A DNA stretch of 64,000 bases, taken from assembly GCA_020746875.1 (NCBI GenBank), contig JAGTJL010000012.1, forward strand, positions 1,612,001 to 1,676,000. The letters run 5' to 3'. This stretch comes from Rhexocercosporidium sp. MPI-PUGE-AT-0058 (lineage: Eukaryota > Ascomycota > Leotiomycetes > Helotiales). This document shows, in pieces, positions 1 to 10,436 of this stretch. Made by a program: the position numbers and the translations under genes. Positions within the stretch are counted from its first letter, which is position 1, and each line of letters opens with the position of its first letter. The notes under the pieces were generated by a model. The model was not told where the DNA came from and ran no database searches. It saw only the letters and a program-made list of their open reading frames with translations.

Positions 1-2908
1 TGGATACATGTGCTACGTTTTGCTCAGGATACAGCTTTTTCGGGGTCGAATATGCAAACGAATGTTATTGTTCGAATACTCTTGCATCCACAAGTGCCCT
101 CAAGCCAGACGCAGATTGTAGCATGAACTGTGCTGGTAATAGCACTCAATTCTGCGGTGAGTCCCTCGAAGCAAAAGTCTCTTCGAGTTTTACTGATATC
201 TTTGATAGGTGCCGGAAGTCGTCTGTCTTTGTACATAAAGAACTCTACTTCCATTCCAAGCTCATCGCCATCGAGTTCGACATCGAAGCCGTCATCCACC
301 TCAAGCACAGTCGGACCAAGCGTAACTCCAGCTGCTGGTGCATACACATCACTGGGCTGCTACACTGACAACGATGTAGCGCAAAGATCACTGGTTGGGG
401 CCGCGTTCCCTGATGCTGGCCAGACGATTGAGCTTTGTGCTGCAAACTGTAAGACGTTCGCGTACTTTGGACTGGAATATGGAGCTGAATGCTACGTGAG
501 TGGTCCTGTACGATTTGTTGTTGCTCTTACTGACTGCTTCTAGTGCGGACCTGCAATTGTTGACTCCAGTGTTCCTGCGATCGATGGGAGGTGCTCCATG
601 CCGTGTGGCGGCAATGCTGACCAGATCTGTGGTGGGAGCTATGGTATGAACATCTACAAATACAACCCTGCCAGCTCCAGCACAAGCTCAGTGATCTCAA
701 CAACCACATCAAACCCACCTTCGTCGTCGGCGAGCAAAACAACCACCTCAACGAGCTCGGCAACTACATCAGCAAATCCGATCCCCCCAACCATCAACGA
801 GTAAGTATTTAGACTCGGCCCCCCTCCTCCCACCTGGCTCCATGAATATGGGACGAAGGTCATGTCCCTGCTCAAAATTTTCACGATCTCCATTGTTTGA
901 TTACTTTTGCTAATTGTCGTGCTACGTAGGTTCACGTATCAACATTGTCGAAGCGACAACACAACAATTCGCACTTTGGTAGGCAAGTATATCGCAAAAC
1001 CTGACATGACTCTTGAGAGATGTGCTGGAAATTGTACCGGCTATGCGTACTTTGGAGTGGAATAGTAAGTCGACCTTCGAAATCTTCACAAGCTAAATAT
1101 TGTGTGAGCCTCTTATCCGTGCAATATTGACTACTTAATAGTGCCTCGGAATGTTACTGCTCCAACAAGTTGAGTGTTGGTAGCTACATTGCAACAGACG
1201 GCAGGTGCAAGATGCCATGTGTTGGAAACAAGTTGGAGATCTGCGGTGGCTCAGGTGGCCTGACCCTTTACTCAAACGTGACAACTCCTGGAAGCTCTTC
1301 ATCAAGTAGCTCGTCCGTACTGCCTTCTACAAGCACTGCTTCATCAACGTCGTCCGTTACCTCAACGACCTCAAGTTCTTCAAGCCTTGTAACCTCGCAA
1401 ACCTCTAGCACGTCAAGTTCTCAGACATCGTCGTCTCTCACTTCTACTTCGGCTCGACCAACTGCAACTGGCCCCACTCCAGCGTATATCAACGACTTCA
1501 ACTACCTATACTGTGCAACAGACGCAAACGATGATCGAACACTTGTTGGCAAGTACTTGGCCTCTGGAAGCATGACTTTGGACATGTGTGCCACTACGTG
1601 CTCAGAGTTCCGATATTTCGGCGTGGAATATGGTTAGTTATCTCCAAATAAGCTGAAGATACTTGCTAATTTGCTCCAGGTTTTGAATGTTTCTGCGGCG
1701 ACACACTTTCCGCAATCAGCTCCAAGGCGACAGACGGTAGATGTAGCTATGCTTGTCCAGGAGATGCCACGGAGACCTGTGGTGGCTTGAGTGGCTTAAC
1801 TCTATACACCAAGGACGCAGTTGTTGTCTCGAGCAGTTCATCTGTGGCATCGTCAACCACAACCTCAAGCAGCTCGAGCTCTTCGAGTAGTTTGGTAACA
1901 TCTAGCTCCACTAGCACTGCTGGGACCTCAACAAGTAGCGATCTATCTAGTTCGTCTAGCTCATCCAGCTTGTCGTCAACAACTTCGGGATCGAGCACAA
2001 TCACGACGAGTTCTTCCACAAGTTCGACCACGCAGACATCCACATCAACTTCTAGCACGGTGACGTCTACATCATCTTCCAGCACCCAAACAACCACATC
2101 AACTTCTAGCACAGTGAAGTCTACATCGACTTCCAGCACTGCGACATCCACATCTTCAACAACATCATCCTCATCGCCGTCCTCTCAGACAAGCTCCAGT
2201 TCAACTAAATCCAGCTCCAGCTCAAGCAGTACCACCTCCTCAAGCACACTAGTTGCTTCTACAACCAGCTCGAGCTCCCCTTCAGCGACCGCAACACCAG
2301 ACACCTGGGACTACCTGGGCTGCATGAACGACACTACTACAGCTCGTTCGATCAGTGGAGCCACATTGACAAACACGACCGCCATGACCGTTGGCATGTG
2401 CAAGAGCTTCTGCGAGTCCAAGAACTACCCACTTGCTGGATTGGAAAATCTAGGCATTTGCTTCTGCGGCCTCGCCGTCAAGAATGGTGGAACACTCGGC
2501 CAAACTGGATGTACTGCTGCTTGCCCTGGTGACAAAACCCAGTTCTGTGGAGGCTCGAAACGACTGAACGTCTATACCAATAAGGCTTATGTTCCTCCGT
2601 CAATTCCCAAGACCAGCGGTAGCTACAACTACACTGCATGCTACACGGAGTTGACCAACGCCAGGGCTATGGTTGGATATACTTTCACCAATAGCACCGG
2701 GATGAGTGTTGATGTTTGCACTACGACTTGCAAAACGAAGGGATACTTGCTTGCTGGTTTGCAATTCGGCAACCAGTGCTACTGCTCGAACAGCATCTCC
2801 GCCTCGGCACCTATCGTCGATGATAGCCAGTGCCAGGCTCTGGTCTGTCCAGGCAACAAGCTACAATACTGCTCGGCAGGCAGTAGGTTACAAGTCTACT
2901 CCAGCTAG
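1..2908 (+). CDS. Multi-WSC-domain Ser/Thr-rich protein, 5' end cut by the window
   Basis: Predicted exons are 1-156, 209-495, 544-800, 930-1064, 1142-1632 and 1680-2908 (stop TAG). All junctions are GT-AG and phase-consistent, giving about 850 residues in the window. At least six WSC cysteine modules follow one another, the first partial: about 1-215, 345-660, 930-1275, 1490-1810, 2310-2580 and 2630-2905. Typical WSC patterns recur, such as GCYTDN, YFGLEYGAECYCG, CPGD and QFCGGS. The modules are separated by Ser/Thr runs that would be heavily O-mannosylated. WSC modules are known as carbohydrate-binding domains of fungal cell-wall sensors and secreted glycoside-associated proteins. No membrane segment follows the last module, which ends just before the stop. 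This suggests a secreted or wall-bound protein, not a Wsc1-type sensor. The signal peptide lies outside the window. Confidence 0.9.
2012..2146 (+). repeat. 27-bp coding minisatellite in the WSC gene
   Basis: Five head-to-tail 27-nt units start at 2012, 2039, 2066, 2093 and 2120. Each encodes a nine-residue Ser/Thr unit of the type STSSTVTST. The period is a multiple of three, so changes in copy number would alter linker length without breaking the frame. Confidence 0.75.
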
Positions 2909-3675
2909 AATACTTGATTTTCATAGTTTACCTGGTGACGAGGGTATGAGCGCGATGTCTTGATTGCATGTATGATCTCATTTTTGTCACAGTTTCTATT
3001 TCGCCATCTAGACTTTTATCCACAGTACCGGTGGGCTGGTGGGGGCATGGTGTTCAGGGGTTTAAGTGGGGTTAGAAATGTATAGAATAGCATCAAGCTA
3101 TCGTTTTTGACGCTTCTCAACATATCCTAATATTCACTTCTTTCCATCTTACGATGGCTGATTATTTTTCCCCGCCGCTCCCTTCTCCCTTCTCCCCAGT
3201 CTTCCAATGTGACATGCGCAGGAGTCGAGTGAGTAGTTAGAGTTTCGAACCGGGTCCGTCCTTGCGATGCTGGCACGGCCAGCCTCAAATGTTCAATGTT
3301 GACAGCGCCTCGCTTCGCTATTGTAAGCACTTACTGGGCCTGAGCACTAGAATAAAATCCTGGTGAAGCTGAGTTACACCTGAACTTTAGCGATGTGTAG
3401 CTCCACGAATTTTGTAATCTCGTCCATGAATCTCGGAGCGGCTCTAATTTCCCAAAGAAATTTAGATATGACTATGCTTGTTGTCAATCTCTTTTTAATA
3501 AATATCTTAAGCCTAATCATATTCACATTTCGCTCTATTCTCTAATCACAAGCTGGTAACACAGGATTGTGATGCATGCAGATCACCCCACTACATACCC
3601 CACCATCGACCTCACCTTCTCTCTCATCTCACTCACCCACTGCCACCCCTCAACACCACAGGCTCTACCGTCACC
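2909..3675. other. Intergenic, 767 bp
   Basis: This stretch holds the presumed 3' UTR of the WSC gene and the promoter of the TenA-like gene. A pyrimidine-rich stretch directly precedes the ATG at 3676. No gene was seen. Confidence 0.6.
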
Positions 3676-4860
3676 ATGTCCACGCCCAGCAAATTAACAG
3701 ATCATCTGCTGTCCCTCTCCCCTCATTCCTTCACCTCAGCAACACAGACAACCTTTCTCTCCCACGCCGGGGCCGGAACACTCAGCAAAGATGTCTTGCA
3801 GACTTGGTTGGGTCAGGATAGGCTGTACGCACAGGCTTATATACGGTTCGCTGCGTTGCTGCTCGCGAATGTCACGTTGAGTGGGAAGGTTGATGGGGGG
3901 TCTTTTGAAGAGAGGTGCGTCAATCATGCCTTTCTTTTCTTTCTTTTGAGGTTTGGGACTGTTTTTAGACTTGCTTGTGCCAATGTTTTACTTGCAAAGT
4001 ATGAAATTGGAGTTCGATCGATGCCTATACCGATGTTCGGTATCTGCGATTTTGATGAGCTCATTCTTTGCCTTTGTATCTCGTCCTTCATTTTCAATAC
4101 ACAACTCACGTTATCTATTTTCTGCAATGGCTTCTAGCTCTTCCCACGCACAACACATGTAGATGACTTACACCAACTTCCAGACTCCTTGACCTCATCC
4201 TCTCCAGCATAACCAATGTGCGGCGGGAACTCAAATTCTTCGAAGACGTAGCTCAACGCTATGATCTAGACATCTCGTCGACCGAAGAAAGCGTCAGTGA
4301 AGGTGTGAAACTGTACCGCAGCTTGTTCTTTGACACGGGAGAGGCAGTCGAGGCAGGTGGAATGGGTTTATTGGAGGGCATGGCACTCCTTTGGGGAACG
4401 GAGGTGGTATGTTTATGTTTATTTCTTTGCTTTTTTGGTTGTTTTTTCTGCTATCTTCCCCTGAAAGTTCACTTCTGTTCCTTTCCGAAATACTTCTACA
4501 GGAACTTTTCCTTGCCAAGGTTGAATTCGATGTATGGTTCATCTGATTTACTCGTTTTTGGCTCTCCTATCAAGATGTATTTCTGACTGACCTATCTAGT
4601 GCTATCTCACAGCCTGGCGATATGCCGCATCCTGTTCCACAGGCACAACACAGGGAAACGAAGAAGATGGCGGCGCGCTACGCAAGGAGTTCATCCCTAA
4701 CTGGACGAGCTCTGAATTCTCTGCCTTTGTAGATGAGATCGCTGAGTTTATGGATAAGCTCTGGGAAATGGATGGAAATAAGGAAAGGCTAGAGGTTGTG
4801 GAAGGTATTTGGAAGAACGTGTTGGATGTTGAGAAAGAGTTTTGGCCGGTCGTTGAGTAA
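3676..4860 (+). CDS. TenA/THI-4 (thiaminase-2-like, heme-oxygenase fold) family protein
   Basis: Predicted exons are 3676-3914, 4184-4406, 4502-4531 and 4600-4860 (stop TAA), giving 250 residues. Exon 3 is only 30 nt; its ten codons (ELFLAKVEFD) join both neighbours in phase. The N-terminal helices (TQTTFLSHAGAGTLSKDVLQ, then WLGQDRLYAQAYIRF) match the start of the all-helical TenA fold. The EFDCYLTAWRYA stretch aligns in position with the PCYWLY-type segment that carries the catalytic cysteine in thiaminase-2 enzymes; that equivalence is inference. Known family members salvage thiamine pyrimidine (aminopyrimidine aminohydrolase), and some fungal members are fused to HMP kinases. This is a stand-alone domain, so thiamine salvage is likely but unproven. 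Intron 1 (269 nt) is unusually long for this window, so the first splice choice is the least certain. Confidence 0.85.
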
Positions 4861-5417
4861 AGGACTAGAGTGATGGAAGGGGCTTTTTAATGAGTATAAG
4901 TACGATTTCTATGTCATTATAGCAGCTCGCTACTTTCGATATAGAATGTATTCCGAGAATCGTAAAATGTCTTGTTTACCCCCCATGACCCCAAAATCGC
5001 TGATAGTGGGGTTTTCGAATAGAAGACATCCTTAATCTCAAATTACAAAGTTTATCTTCAGGTCATTCTGACATCGGGAACAAAGGTCAACACCCGTGAA
5101 AATACATCTGCCAGTCATTTCATGCTAAGCTACTCGGTTTGAGTCATGGTTTTCTATCGACTGATACTAGAAGAAATTAAGCTAATTTCCTATCTATTTT
5201 ACAGGTTCCCTCGATTGAAATATACTAAATGGGTTCTGAGCATCTAACCCCATGGAATTGTTCATCAATGCAATAATAAGTACTCTAGGCGAGCCTATGA
5301 AGTGGGGAACACTCGGAAGAAGCTGTGCTAGAACCATGCCATCATCGGTAAAATTAACCATCAATAACAATACAGATAACCCATCCAACCAAGTTACTCA
5401 GAGCTGGTTACAATGAC
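4861..5417. other. Intergenic, 557 bp
   Basis: Contains the 3' side of the TenA-like gene and, convergently, the 3' side of the candidate gene ending at 5418. Nothing else was recognised. Confidence 0.5.
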
Positions 5418-6018
5418 TCAAGTCCAAAAGAGGGGGTGCGATGAGTCAAAAGCTACAGCTGTGTAACGAAACGTAGAGTATCCGATTGGATTGTTGTTCT
5501 CGCTTATTACTGAGGGGGGGTTGGCATTTTTGCCAAAATCAGAAAGTTGACGACGATCATGGTACAGTGAGGCACAATATTTCTTGGAATTGAATTGATT
5601 GCAATGTAAGATGGGGAAATGACACGCCGAGATTAAGGTAAGAAATGAACATGATAGGAAGTCATTTCCTTCATCCCCTCTGAAAAGTACTAGATACTCT
5701 ACTCTGAAAAGCCCAAAACACACATCACTTACCGAAAAGAACGGTATCTCATCACCTCATTAGCTACAGGATCCCACTTGAAATATTCCATAGGTATACA
5801 GCGCGATACAGTAGACTGAGATCCATCTCTGTCAGTAAGTTCATAGATTCCTTTTCCCGCAATTTCACTCCTTCGCAACAAAAGAGAACAATTCATGATG
5901 AAAAACACATCACTCGCCGAGATCTGGCTGCAAGTCAATGCTTAAGGACTTCCAGCAATAGAATAAAGCCATACTGATACATTTCTGATAAAATTGCCCC
6001 ATCTCTGATCTGGCCCAT
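5418..6018 (-). CDS. Candidate small three-exon gene, function unknown
   Basis: Reading the minus strand, exons 6018-5981, 5927-5733 and 5679-5418 join in phase. They are separated by two introns of exactly 53 nt, both GT-AG (GTATCA and GTAAGT donors, TTGCAG and TTTCAG acceptors). The product is 164 residues. It begins MGQIRDGAILSEI and contains SEIAGKGIYELTDRDG and EYFKWDPVANEVMRYRSFRG. I do not recognise the family. The frame stays open upstream of the ATG for about 20 codons, after a TAA, with a possible acceptor near 6077, so a further 5' exon could exist. Equal intron lengths, the phase fit and a protein-like middle exon argue for a real gene. The unknown family and the less protein-like third exon argue for caution. 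Confidence 0.4.
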
Positions 6019-6740
6019 TTTCCCTTCGCAAATTTCGAAAGTTATAAGGATACCAAGAAGCTGACAACTATTTTACAAAACTGCGACATCAGAAAATTGA
6101 GCTCGAAGAAAGGAGCTGTAGATGTTAAGAACGATCGAGTTCCCCTTTAGCGGATATCATAAATCCTCGGCTGTGTCTCAGTGCGAGGTTGGCTCCAAAA
6201 TGATGGCAAGGAGGTTGCTTGCTAGAAAGCTTTCTTGAAGTGGGGTTGGTACATTTTGGTACAGGAGTAGGTATTGGAGTAAGTCAGAGGAGAGATATAT
6301 GCGCAAGATGATAAGAGTGTGTAATTTGAAGAAGAATAAGTCTTTGGACTTAGGCATGAATGAATGAATTCGTCGTGCAGAAATACAGAATCAAAGACAT
6401 TAAACATCGTCTTGCAACGAATCTACGGTTTTCCTTCACAGAATCTGTGATCAAACCATGATGTTCCTTACACGCAATACAAATCTTTGTCACTTGCATG
6501 CTGGAAGAAAAATTGAATATGAAAGTCCTCCGCCGGCATGAAACTAGCTGTTGAGCAAGCTCCTTCGTACACCTCGGATCTAAGGGAATTTTCTATTGAA
6601 GCATATCCTAACTGTCTAAGCAAAACCAACTAACTAACCCACCCTAAAAGCTGCCCCCTGGATAGGAAAAGGCATGTTCTGTTTGTTCCTTCCCAAGTAT
6701 ATGCTACGAACGAGGGAATCTTCTCGCCAAGAAATCTGGG

Positions 6741-7281
6741 ATGGAAAATTCTGAAATTGAGAATGATATTGTAGTTACAGGTCAGAAGGAGAGACATTGG
6801 AATTCCTTTTCTAACGAGGCATTTGGAGAATTCGGGGAAATGGGTTGGTGAGAGAGCTGGCACTAGAGACAATGAACGAGGAGCATTTCGTGAGGATGCT
6901 CAGGGCATCGCGGTGTTGGCTATTGGACCCTCTGGAGCCGACCGGGTGGTGGCAGAAAGTTGGGTCGAAGGAGGCTCACATACCTCCTTTCCAACCTCTC
7001 CTCCTCAATCCCTTGCCCGTCTCCTCCATCACCTCCTCATACATTTTCTATTCTCATCAAGGAGGCAGAGAAGAAATGGCAGAAGCGGGGGAAGGGTGGC
7101 TTAGGACGTTGGCGAGGAAAAGTGATGGAGAGGTTGTATAATGAGAGAATATTGCTGGTATAGAAAGGTAGGATCTGAGAGAGGTGGGAAGATTGAGAGG
7201 GAACTGCGGAAGGTGGTTGTTAAAGTGGATGAGGTGATTGAGAGGGTTAGGAGAGAGGGGCATGAAAGGATTAAATATTAA
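6741..7281 (+). pseudogene. Possible decayed coding sequence, unidentified
   Basis: Protein-like stretches occur in successive frames of the plus strand. Near 6741-6848 is MENSEIENDIVVTG. Near 6870-6958 is EEHFVRMLRASRCWLLDPLE in another frame. Near 7062-7134 is EAEKKWQKRGKGG. Ending at a TAA at 7279-7281 is KIERELRKVVVKVDEVIERV. Some joins could be introns (for example a 46-nt GT-AG interval starting at 7135), but at least one junction lacks a convincing donor. This is either a poorly modelled gene or a frameshifted relic. No family was recognised. Confidence 0.2.
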
Positions 7282-7737
7282 ATTTCAGTTTGGGGCAGAC
7301 AGATACAGGAATAGGGAAATACAGAACGAGTAGTTGCAGAGATAATTAGTTTTTGGATAGTCTTTGGACTGTTTTTGGTCGGAAAGAGGTCCTTAGCCAG
7401 GGAGGAATGCCTGGTGATGTAGCGAGCCTAGAGTCGAGGTAAATATCCCAATTGGAGGCAATCGTGCCCTTGAGAGGCGGCCCCATCCTCAAATGCCTGA
7501 GCCCTTTATTTCTTCTCTTTCTCCTCTCTCTCAATTTCGATTCCTTGGTTTCACTTGTCCCCCTTGAACGTTCCATATATGATAGAAGTCGGCGGACATG
7601 GATAATTGGCGAACCCATATATCATTCATAGTCGTCCAGACGTAGGTAACTCCATCACCCTGTCTGTATCTTCCCAAACTCCACCCACCCAATGCACCTA
7701 TAGCCCAAATATCAAAACAACCCTCGCCCTCACCAGA

Positions 7738-8720
7738 TCAATCACTATCCTCCCCATTATCAAGCGCCTCATCCTCCCCTTCCCTCTGCTCAGTATCCTC
7801 CAGCTGCTCTTCAGCCTCCATCTGCTCATCCACCTCATCATCCTCATCCTCATCCTGTGCATCATCCTCATCCTCAGTCTGATCTGCATCCTGCGTCTCA
7901 TCCGGATCAATATCCCCCTCTCCCTCGCCTTCTTCACCCTCCCCTTCCCCACCATCTAACCTAGCCTTCTTCGCCGCGGGTCTTCCATCTCTATCTTCTT
8001 GTGTACCATCCTCGCCAGGCTCTCCTGCGCCTGCGGCTTTATTCGCAACTTTACTGCGGTATGCGTTCCTCTTGTCCGTTTGCACTTCGTTGAATTCTGT
8101 ACACAACTATCAGCCCCTCCCCAATCTACAACCAACCTAGCACTAGGCACAAGCATCAAACACACGTACTCGCTAGTTCAGCCTCTAGCCTATTCCTGAA
8201 ATCGGGAAATTCCAGGTCCTCTAAAGCATTGAAGACGTCTTGCGGGCCGATTGTTTTCCTATTACTCGCTGAGGCGTGTTCGTTTGCGCTTTGGAGGGTT
8301 GTTGGGTTAGTTTATGGCTTCCATGCGTGGAAGTAGGAGAAAGGCAGAGGTACGAACTGCGATGCTAGGTAGTTGACGAATACTGTTGCGCTCTTGGTCG
8401 TGGCTAGCATGGCGTTTCCCTGGATTTGTGTGTTGGGCGGCAGAACACCCTTTGCCAGCCTCGTTACTACACTCTTTGGGAGATTGAGATCCTGGGAATT
8501 GTATTAGCTGTGGTCCCTCACAGTTTCCCTGTTCAAATTGGCCTCTTTTCCTGGTAATTTTGTTGTGGCGCCGGCCAATTGTCTGTAGTAAGATTGTTTG
8601 TACAATTGAGAGGGGACCAACCTCGATGTTTATGCCCTCTCTCAGCGCGGCCTGATCTTTCGCGGGGGTAGCCTCGTCGGCTGTCGCTACTTTTGAGACG
8701 TCGCTCTTTCGTGGAGGCAT
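7738..8720 (-). CDS. DPB4: DNA polymerase epsilon subunit D, histone-fold protein Dpb4 (POLE3 family)
   Basis: Minus-strand exons 8720-8622, 8491-8358, 8288-8170 and 8096-7738 join in phase to 236 residues. Residues about 34-110 form an H2B/CBF-A-like histone fold. It includes LNLPKSVVTRLAKGVLP, then SATVFVNYLASHANEHASAS, then KTIGPQDVFNALEDLEFPDF. These are hallmarks of Dpb4, the small subunit that pairs with Dpb3 in DNA polymerase epsilon and, in many organisms, also with a partner in the CHRAC/ISW2 remodeller. The C-terminal third is a very acidic Asp/Glu-rich tail after a short basic KKAR patch, as is common in fungal Dpb4. The start at 8720 is the only ATG ahead of the first exon's PPRK segment. 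Intron 3 starts with a GTACGT donor. Confidence 0.92.
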
Positions 8721-9347
8721 TGTGTGTATCTAGGGAGAGAAGCTTGTGTGTGGAGAGGGGGACGTTGTGGATTTGAGTTTGGGGAGAATTCAAGGTTGGC
8801 ATAATCGGAAAGCGGTGAATCGCGTGGGTGAGGACGCGAAGCGTGTTTGACACGTGACCTGTAGTTGAAAGGGGGAGAAGGGTCAAGCTTGCCAAAGGCT
8901 GTCTTGCCATGTTTCTCGATGGATACAAAGAAAACCTACCATTTCACATTGTGGTTCTAAAATCTAACGACTTGTTTTAATTGAAAGGTTGAGGTTAATG
9001 TTGCTACTCAGGATTTACTTCCAGGGTTCACTAAACGAATCGCTTAAAGCTTTTATAGGAGGAAGTTACAATGTTACATGTATTGATACTACAGTGTATG
9101 TTGCATAAGACGGAGATGAATCTAGATCACCTTGAAGTGAGGCATCGCCAAATGGAAGCGATTTACCATCCCACATGCCCCCCGCTCAGGTCGAAGCCCG
9201 GCTCTCCAAACGCCAGCCCTATTGCGCAGCGCGCCAAAATAGAAAAGAAAAGTCGTAAGTGGTATCGATTAAACTCGTGTAGTTGATGAACCGAAGGTGA
9301 TCATGTGTTGTTTCTCGCCCTGCAGAACCCTCGTTTCCCGGAGACGT
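8721..9347. other. Intergenic, 627 bp
   Basis: Contains the promoter of DPB4 (its leader runs rightward from 8721) and the 3' side of the next minus-strand gene. Nothing else was recognised. Confidence 0.5.
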
Positions 9348-10436
9348 CTATGCAATAGCTCTCCCTATATCCTCCCTCGACACTTCGTGCTCCCATGGCC
9401 TCGTCCGTCTTTCCGGTCGAGGCGAGAGTCCTCCAGTGATTTGTTCGCCGAACACCGATGTTCCTGGTGAGTTCGAGCTAAGCTCGGTTCTGAAATGACT
9501 GCTGTTCGTTCCATCATCGACAGCATACCAAGTCGAGGGAGGTTGTTCCTGGTATTTGAGGTCGTTGCTGGTCCGATCTGGACTCCAAAGACTCTTCGCG
9601 CTCATGCTACTCCTCCTACTCTTCGTCCTAGAATGTCCAGGAGGCAGTTTGGATAACCGCGAGTTCTGTCTTTTGGGTTGTGGAATGAAGGGATCGGCAC
9701 CCGGGACGACTTCATCTGTGAGGCCAACCCGAGCGTTTGGAGCTTGTGCTTGAACTTGGTGATCGGTGATGTGGGCCGAGACTGTTCGGATGGAAGAAGG
9801 AGACGCTGTCCATGTCCAGCCAGGCGAATTCAGGTGGACGGCTGCTACTTCACGAATCGCAGGTCGATGGATCGGAGATGGAATAGTAAGCTTTTGCTCT
9901 TGGGCTGTCCTCCGCCATGATGCAATCTCATCATCGTTGATCGGTGATGCTCCGCGATGACTAAAGGGCAACTGGCCCTTTCTATAGCGGTATACAAGAA
10001 ATATGATGGCCCCAATCAGAATGAGACCAACGGCACCAAGAACCACAGCTAGAACAGTTACCAATGTTTGATCTGGAGAAGAGTTGTCTCCCGAAGGTGT
10101 GGCGGAGGAGGAAGACATAGGTGGTGTCGATGCTTGCAGAACCGAGCCGGAGTTGGCTACTGCACGAGATGTAGATGGATTGGAGGAGCTTCCGGATGTG
10201 ATGAATGATGAGACGTCGATCAAGACTATAGTAGAGGATTCGGGAGACGAAGTTGACCGGGAGCGAGTCGAAGGCACAATCGAAGCTGTGATAGTATTCG
10301 TAGTAAAACTCTTGCTTCCTCCAAATGACGGAAATGTGGTCGGTATTGGCGAATGCGAGAAAGACGATTGATCACCTAGAACAACGAGTGACAAGCCGAA
10401 GACACATGCTAGAGAGGCTGATCCAATATTTCTCAT
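9348..10436 (-). CDS. Single-pass Ser/Thr-rich membrane protein, Mid2/WSC-sensor-like architecture
   Basis: An intronless 362-residue protein is read from the ATG at 10436. Its first residues (MRNIGSASLACVFGLSLVVL) form a good signal peptide. An in-frame ATG 14 codons earlier, at 10478, would bury this signal, so 10436 is preferred. A Ser/Thr-rich ectodomain of about 100 residues follows. One membrane segment lies at about 125-149 (VLGAVGLILIGAIIFLV) with a basic stop-transfer YRYRKG. The roughly 210-residue cytoplasmic tail is Pro/Ser-rich. This architecture is shared by many fungal Mid2-like or WSC-like proteins, some of which sense wall stress. No conserved extracellular domain is visible here, so a sensing role is only inferred from shape. 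Confidence 0.75.
   Translation of the reverse strand: MRNIGSASLACVFGLSLVVLGDQSSFSHSPIPTTFPSFGGSKSFTTNTITASIVPSTRSRSTSSPESSTIVLIDVSSFITSGSSSNPSTSRAVANSGSVLQASTPPMSSSSATPSGDNSSPDQTLVTVLAVVLGAVGLILIGAIIFLVYRYRKGQLPFSHRGASPINDDEIASWRRTAQEQKLTIPSPIHRPAIREVAAVHLNSPGWTWTASPSSIRTVSAHITDHQVQAQAPNARVGLTDEVVPGADPFIPQPKRQNSRLSKLPPGHSRTKSRRSSMSAKSLWSPDRTSNDLKYQEQPPSTWYAVDDGTNSSHFRTELSSNSPGTSVFGEQITGGLSPRPERRTRPWEHEVSREDIGRAIA

Noticed and set aside
1747..2151. 134-codon minus-strand ORF with a Val/Asp/Glu repeat
   Set aside because: It is the antisense reading of the Ser/Thr minisatellite of the WSC gene.
3230..3290. GGTTCGAA on the minus strand, resembling a tRNA T-loop (B box)
   Set aside because: The flanking bases cannot form a T-stem, and no acceptor or anticodon arm could be drawn.
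3330..3400. TPP-riboswitch-like CCTGAG/CCTGAA words upstream of the TenA-like gene
   Set aside because: The conserved paired helices and the CTGAGA and GATAATGC cores could not be found in order, so the words are likely chance.
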